DNA from: Panopea generosa
Taxonomy: Eukaryota > Mollusca > Bivalvia > Adapedonta > Hiatellidae
NCBI GenBank assembly: GCA_029582155.1
Contig: CM055897.1
Coordinates: 94,780,046 to 94,844,045, forward strand
Direction: 5' to 3'
DNA: 64,000 bases
Shown here: positions 60,600-64,000 of the stretch, piece by piece
Layout: each line of letters starts with the position of its first letter
How positions within the stretch are numbered: position 1 is the stretch's first letter
The notes under the pieces: generated by a model
What the model saw: the letters and a program-made list of their open reading frames with translations, nothing else
Database searches by the model: none
What the model was told of the DNA's origin: nothing
Program-made: the position numbers and the translations under genes

Positions 60600-62125
60600 A
60601 TAACATTATTAACAAAAAAAATGCTAATGACGTCAGCTTGAGACATTTTTGTCATTTGATTGACGGAAACTTATATATGTATACTATCTTAAGCATCTTG
60701 GAGAGCATGTATTTAGAGAAACAAATAAAAATGTAAACGTAATAAATGCACACTATTAATTCTATGAGTGATGTGATAGAGTAATAAAATACATTAATTA
60801 CATATCAATGGCCGCTTATGTAGTATCCCCTGTATTATCGCAAAGTTAAATACATTTAGTAAAAATAAAAATAACTGAAAGTGTACATTACTTTGGAGCG
60901 AAGATAGCAGCCTCCCTGGCCAAACACAAGAAGCTTGGCAACAAGCGCACATTATTACCACAGCGATCGTCTTTGATCACATGTTACAAAAGTGATTAAA
61001 AATAAGCACACACTAATACCAAGGAAATCTAAATCAAGAATCGCATTCAACTGGTAGTATGATCATTCGTAAGGCTAGTAAGAAACGATAGAACAAATAT
61101 ATTTAACAAATGAACAGCATTTGTAGAAAGTTCATGAGATATGCACAATGTAAGTGAATCCTGAATGGGTTCACGTTAAGTTAAATGCTCGTAACATATA
61201 AGCTCACATCTTATGAATATTCAACAAATGAAATTAATGTCTTTTATTTATATTTTAATGCCCTGTTTCGCAGTAATGTAACACCGATACACATGCAATG
61301 TATATGTTGCATTTTATAGTTAGTATTGTATGGCTTTGCGTGGTGACCTTGAGCAAAAAACTTTTTCCGTATACGACTAATACTGGTTCTACCCAGGAAA
61401 ACTCTGAGCATGACTTGTATAAGTTTTAATAACTTGTTCAATAATCGAAGTAAAATAAATCAGTTTAAAATAAGTTAAAGCTCATGAACGGAACAGCAAA
61501 TGTAGGCGCCGTGTCCAATATAGATTTCACCACAATACGTACGAGTACAATATATTCCCAAATCGAATAAAACACTGTAAAATGATCTTTTTATGCTATA
61601 CCTCAATCTAAAAAAAAATTATCAAAAGAATAAAGATAAATCAAGTAAATTAACTGTGAGTTCAAAGCGGCACACAAAGAAAGTTGCAATGACAGATATT
61701 CGGATTTCCTCAATGTCATCGCCATGCGAAACATTTTGTCGGTTGTTTGTTTTTATCGTTAAAATTTCTACTAATATTTTTTTCCTTTTTTGAATTTTGA
61801 ATTGTACAATATAAAAGTTATTGGATCCAATAAACTTCTTTATAAAGTACCGCCACGTGGTAACATCTGGAGTAACTGATTGGCTATACACTTGCAGGTA
61901 TAGAATAATATGCGTTAATGGGAAAATGAATGACAAAGTTTTGTATAGGTTCGACGAAGGAGTTGCATTACAAATGTCAATAGAAATACAATTACATTGA
62001 TTGTGTATACACCACTAGTTTAATACTGCAAATTACCACTTCGAGTGATGAGTGAATGATTGATAATTAAATTATTATATGACCCAATGATTGACTGATA
62101 GTTTGAATTCTAGTTGAACTTTCTA
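60600..62125. other. Gene-free DNA between satellite and microsatellite
   Basis: Apart from the truncated SINE at 61328-61465 I see no structured feature. A minus-strand frame at 61622-61936 has no recognisable domain. Confidence 0.45.
61328..61465 (+). mobile_element. 5'-truncated SINE, family A
   Basis: Lacks the tRNA-like head; retains GTGACCTTGAGCAAAAAACT, ACTAATACTGGTTCTACCCA and the tail AATCGAAGTAAAATAAATC. Confidence 0.58.
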
Positions 62126-62200
62126 CAATGAATGAATGAATGAATGAATGAACAAATAAATAAATGAATGATTGATTGAATAAATGAATGAAGGTTGAAA
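62126..62200. repeat. (AATG)n microsatellite
   Basis: GAATGAATGAATGAATGAAT followed by imperfect AAATAAATAAATGAATGA sequence. Confidence 0.85.
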
Positions 62201-62254
62201 GAAATTGATAATTATTAAAATGTATATAATTCAGTGAAATATTGTACTATCTTG

Positions 62255-62630
62255 TCTCGAGTGCGTCGTGCTTGCACGGTATCCTTTGAAATGTAGTGGG
62301 ATATAAGACTTGATTGGTTAGCCATTAGGTTTCTTGTCCTGACTGCGTCATTCTAACATGGCTACCATTGCAGTGTATTGGAATATTCGGTTTGGTTGGA
62401 TTGCCATCAGGTGTCTTTGTTATGATTGTGTCGTGCTTGCATGCACCATTTGCAGCAAAGTTAGATGTATTGTTGGATTGGCCTGTCTTTGGTCTGATTG
62501 CGTCGAGCTTGCACGGCATCCTTTGCAATGAAGTTGATATGCTTGCCATCAGGTGTCTTTGTTCTGATTGTGTCGTGCTTGCACGGCATCCTTTGCAATG
62601 AAGTTGATATGCTTGCCATCAAGTGTCTTT
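62255..62630. repeat. Diverged tandem array of about 70-75-bp units
   Basis: TTGCACGGCATCCTTTGCAA and TTGCCATCAGGTGTCTTTGT recur; the last two units (about 62480-62630) are nearly identical, the earlier ones are diverged. Short open frames across it reflect the repeat, not genes. Confidence 0.7.
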
Positions 62631-63090
62631 ATTCTGCTGTTATCGTGAATATGATGGAACGATCAGAGGATGCCATAATATTAAATATCGTGGCCATGAT
62701 AAGGTCAAACAATTGACGCAAAGATGACACGCTTTTCAGCTACATTTAGATCAGTATCTACTGGTAAAATATAGTGTTGACAAGCTCTCACAGATTTTAG
62801 ACCCAAACTGGCTTTGGGTAAATTTTACAGCATTAAAGACTCGTAGTGACGGAAATATTTTATTTCATGTTGTTAATATAATAACATAATTATTCAAATC
62901 TAATGGAACTTTGGTGATGGTACATAGACCATGTAAAGGACACAGACATGAAAGCCATAATCAGGGGAGTATACGCTAACATGAAGAAGTTTTACTTCTT
63001 ATTTGGGCTTATCCCTCCGTAACGCCAACAATCTAAGCATAACTATTCAACGAAATGATCCACATGACCACGACATTATTTAAATCAGTG

Positions 63091-63320
63091 GCTATGAAAA
63101 CCACAAAAACTCTGTCGTCTCTGAGAACCGATGATCAATTTACTTATTCTGGGGAAAGGTAAAGAAAATAGCTGAACTTGAAGGTGTGGATGACCCAGCA
63201 CATCCTAAAAAACACAAAATGCCAGCTCGTTTGAAACGGAAGAGGCTCAAGCGGAAGGAATACCACTCGTCTTCCGAAAGAAATAATTTGAGGCGATCAA
63301 CCTATGAACCAAAGCATTGA
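63091..63320 (+). pseudogene. hAT-like transposase remnant
   Basis: KTTKTLSSLRTDDQF in one frame continues after a single frameshift as LFWGKVKKIAELEGVDDP, then PKKHKMPARLKRKRL and a closing SSERNNLRRSTYEP before TGA. The LRTD-F-FW-KV...P-x-x-x-R block is characteristic of hAT-type proteins in animals. The flanks hold no further frame I can follow. Confidence 0.55.
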
Positions 63321-63825
63321 ACTATTAACCACTACTGCGTCTCGGTCAATATTTTCATGCTTTTGGTCAATAGTCAATTTTCTGGGATAAACAATTTTAA
63401 ACATTGGCTACTTAAACGGATAGATAGTTGTACATTATTTTCTACTCGCTTGCCGTGAAAACATGCAAAATGGGCGCTGTTCCTTGTGGATCCAAAGTAT
63501 AGAAAACTGCAAATCAAAACTTAATACACTCATGGCTTCTGAATAATCAGGGAGGGGGTGGGGTATTATCCTCTGTGAGGGAATCAACCCATCTAACCAG
63601 ATAGGTGATATAATAAGAGACACAATCTCGGTACGGTGTATTGTCGGCAGCTATACACTAGTACAGTGTCGGTTCTATGCGATTTCCTAATTCTAACACG
63701 TTTCTGTTAAAAATTCTATACCTATCATTTGATATCATACATCTACATGTGTTTGCTCATACTTTTCTCGGTGGAATATACTGACTATCCAAAATGTTCC
63801 AAAAGGGAATGTAAGCCTACTATTA

Positions 63826-64000
63826 ATTTTTAGCTCGACTATTCGGAGAATAAAGAGAGCTTTATTATTCAGACTTCGGCGTCGGCGTCACACCTTGGTA
63901 AAATTTTCGCATGCAAGTCCCTATCTCAATAACCATTGTATGTATTGCCTTGGAACTTTACACAAGCTTTCTAGTCATCAACCCTACTACAATAAATAAG
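63826..64000. mobile_element. Start of a bivalve hairpin-ended repeat, cut by the window end
   Basis: Begins TTTTTAGCTCGACTATTCGG with a TATTC-GGA-GAATA hairpin and continues with CGGCGTCGGCGTCACACC, a start I recognise from dispersed repeats in bivalve genomes. It runs off the window, so its core and 3' end cannot be seen. Confidence 0.45.

Noticed and set aside
59870-60641. Series of overlapping 72-78-residue frames on the plus strand
   Set aside because: All are the same 79-bp satellite read in rotating phases; there is no gene-like composition.
61622-61936. A 104-codon minus-strand frame
   Set aside because: Low-complexity Lys/Ile/Phe composition without recognisable motif.
62368-62716. 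Two hydrophobic frames of about 75 codons
   Set aside because: They are translations of the 70-75-bp tandem array; repeated peptide blocks follow the DNA repeat.

Overview
The window is animal nuclear DNA: AT-rich, with short exons bounded by GT/AG splice sites inside long introns and dense interspersed repeats. The repeat content (tRNA-derived SINEs, tandem-core elements with terminal hairpins and an ACYG microsatellite, frequent ACATGTA words) fits a bivalve mollusc. Species-level placement is not possible from sequence reading alone.

Three protein genes could be assembled exon by exon with consistent splice phases. (1) A minus-strand gene, 602-18690, 14 exons, encodes a secreted/type I membrane protein with FG-GAP/EF-loop-like calcium motifs and a C-terminal transmembrane helix; it resembles plant DEX1 (DEFECTIVE IN EXINE FORMATION 1). 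Two of its exons are 132-nt, same-phase, homologous tandem copies separated by a 68-nt intron. (2) A plus-strand three-exon gene, 19523-24050, encodes a 122-residue charged protein that I do not recognise; it sits head-to-head with gene 1. (3) A minus-strand gene, 27308-44376, nine exons plus one candidate cassette exon, encodes a class I (Rossmann) SAM-dependent methyltransferase; it is tail-to-tail with gene 2.

Much of the rest is mobile DNA. The introns hold a 1.8-kb PIF/Harbinger-like element with TTA target duplications, a 1.0-kb inverted-repeat element, a 2.4-kb foldback element built from GCGTCAAGAA subrepeats with 9-bp target duplications 33 bp from a splice donor, pearl/Helentron-like tandem-core elements, SINEs of three families, pogo- and piggyBac-like MITEs, and a 408-bp TRIM-like LTR retroelement whose LTRs each carry a tRNA-like unit.

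From 44.4 kb to the end I find no intact gene. This part holds decayed hAT and Tc1 transposase fragments, MITEs, a 5.3-kb minisatellite of 37-bp monomers (53.15-58.46 kb) whose second half is organised into a 102-bp higher-order repeat, a LINE 3' end inserted at the margin of that array, and an 11-copy 79-bp satellite (59.7-60.6 kb). The strongest candidates for something undescribed are the tRNA-bearing TRIM, the foldback element, the paired exons of gene 1 and the higher-order minisatellite.
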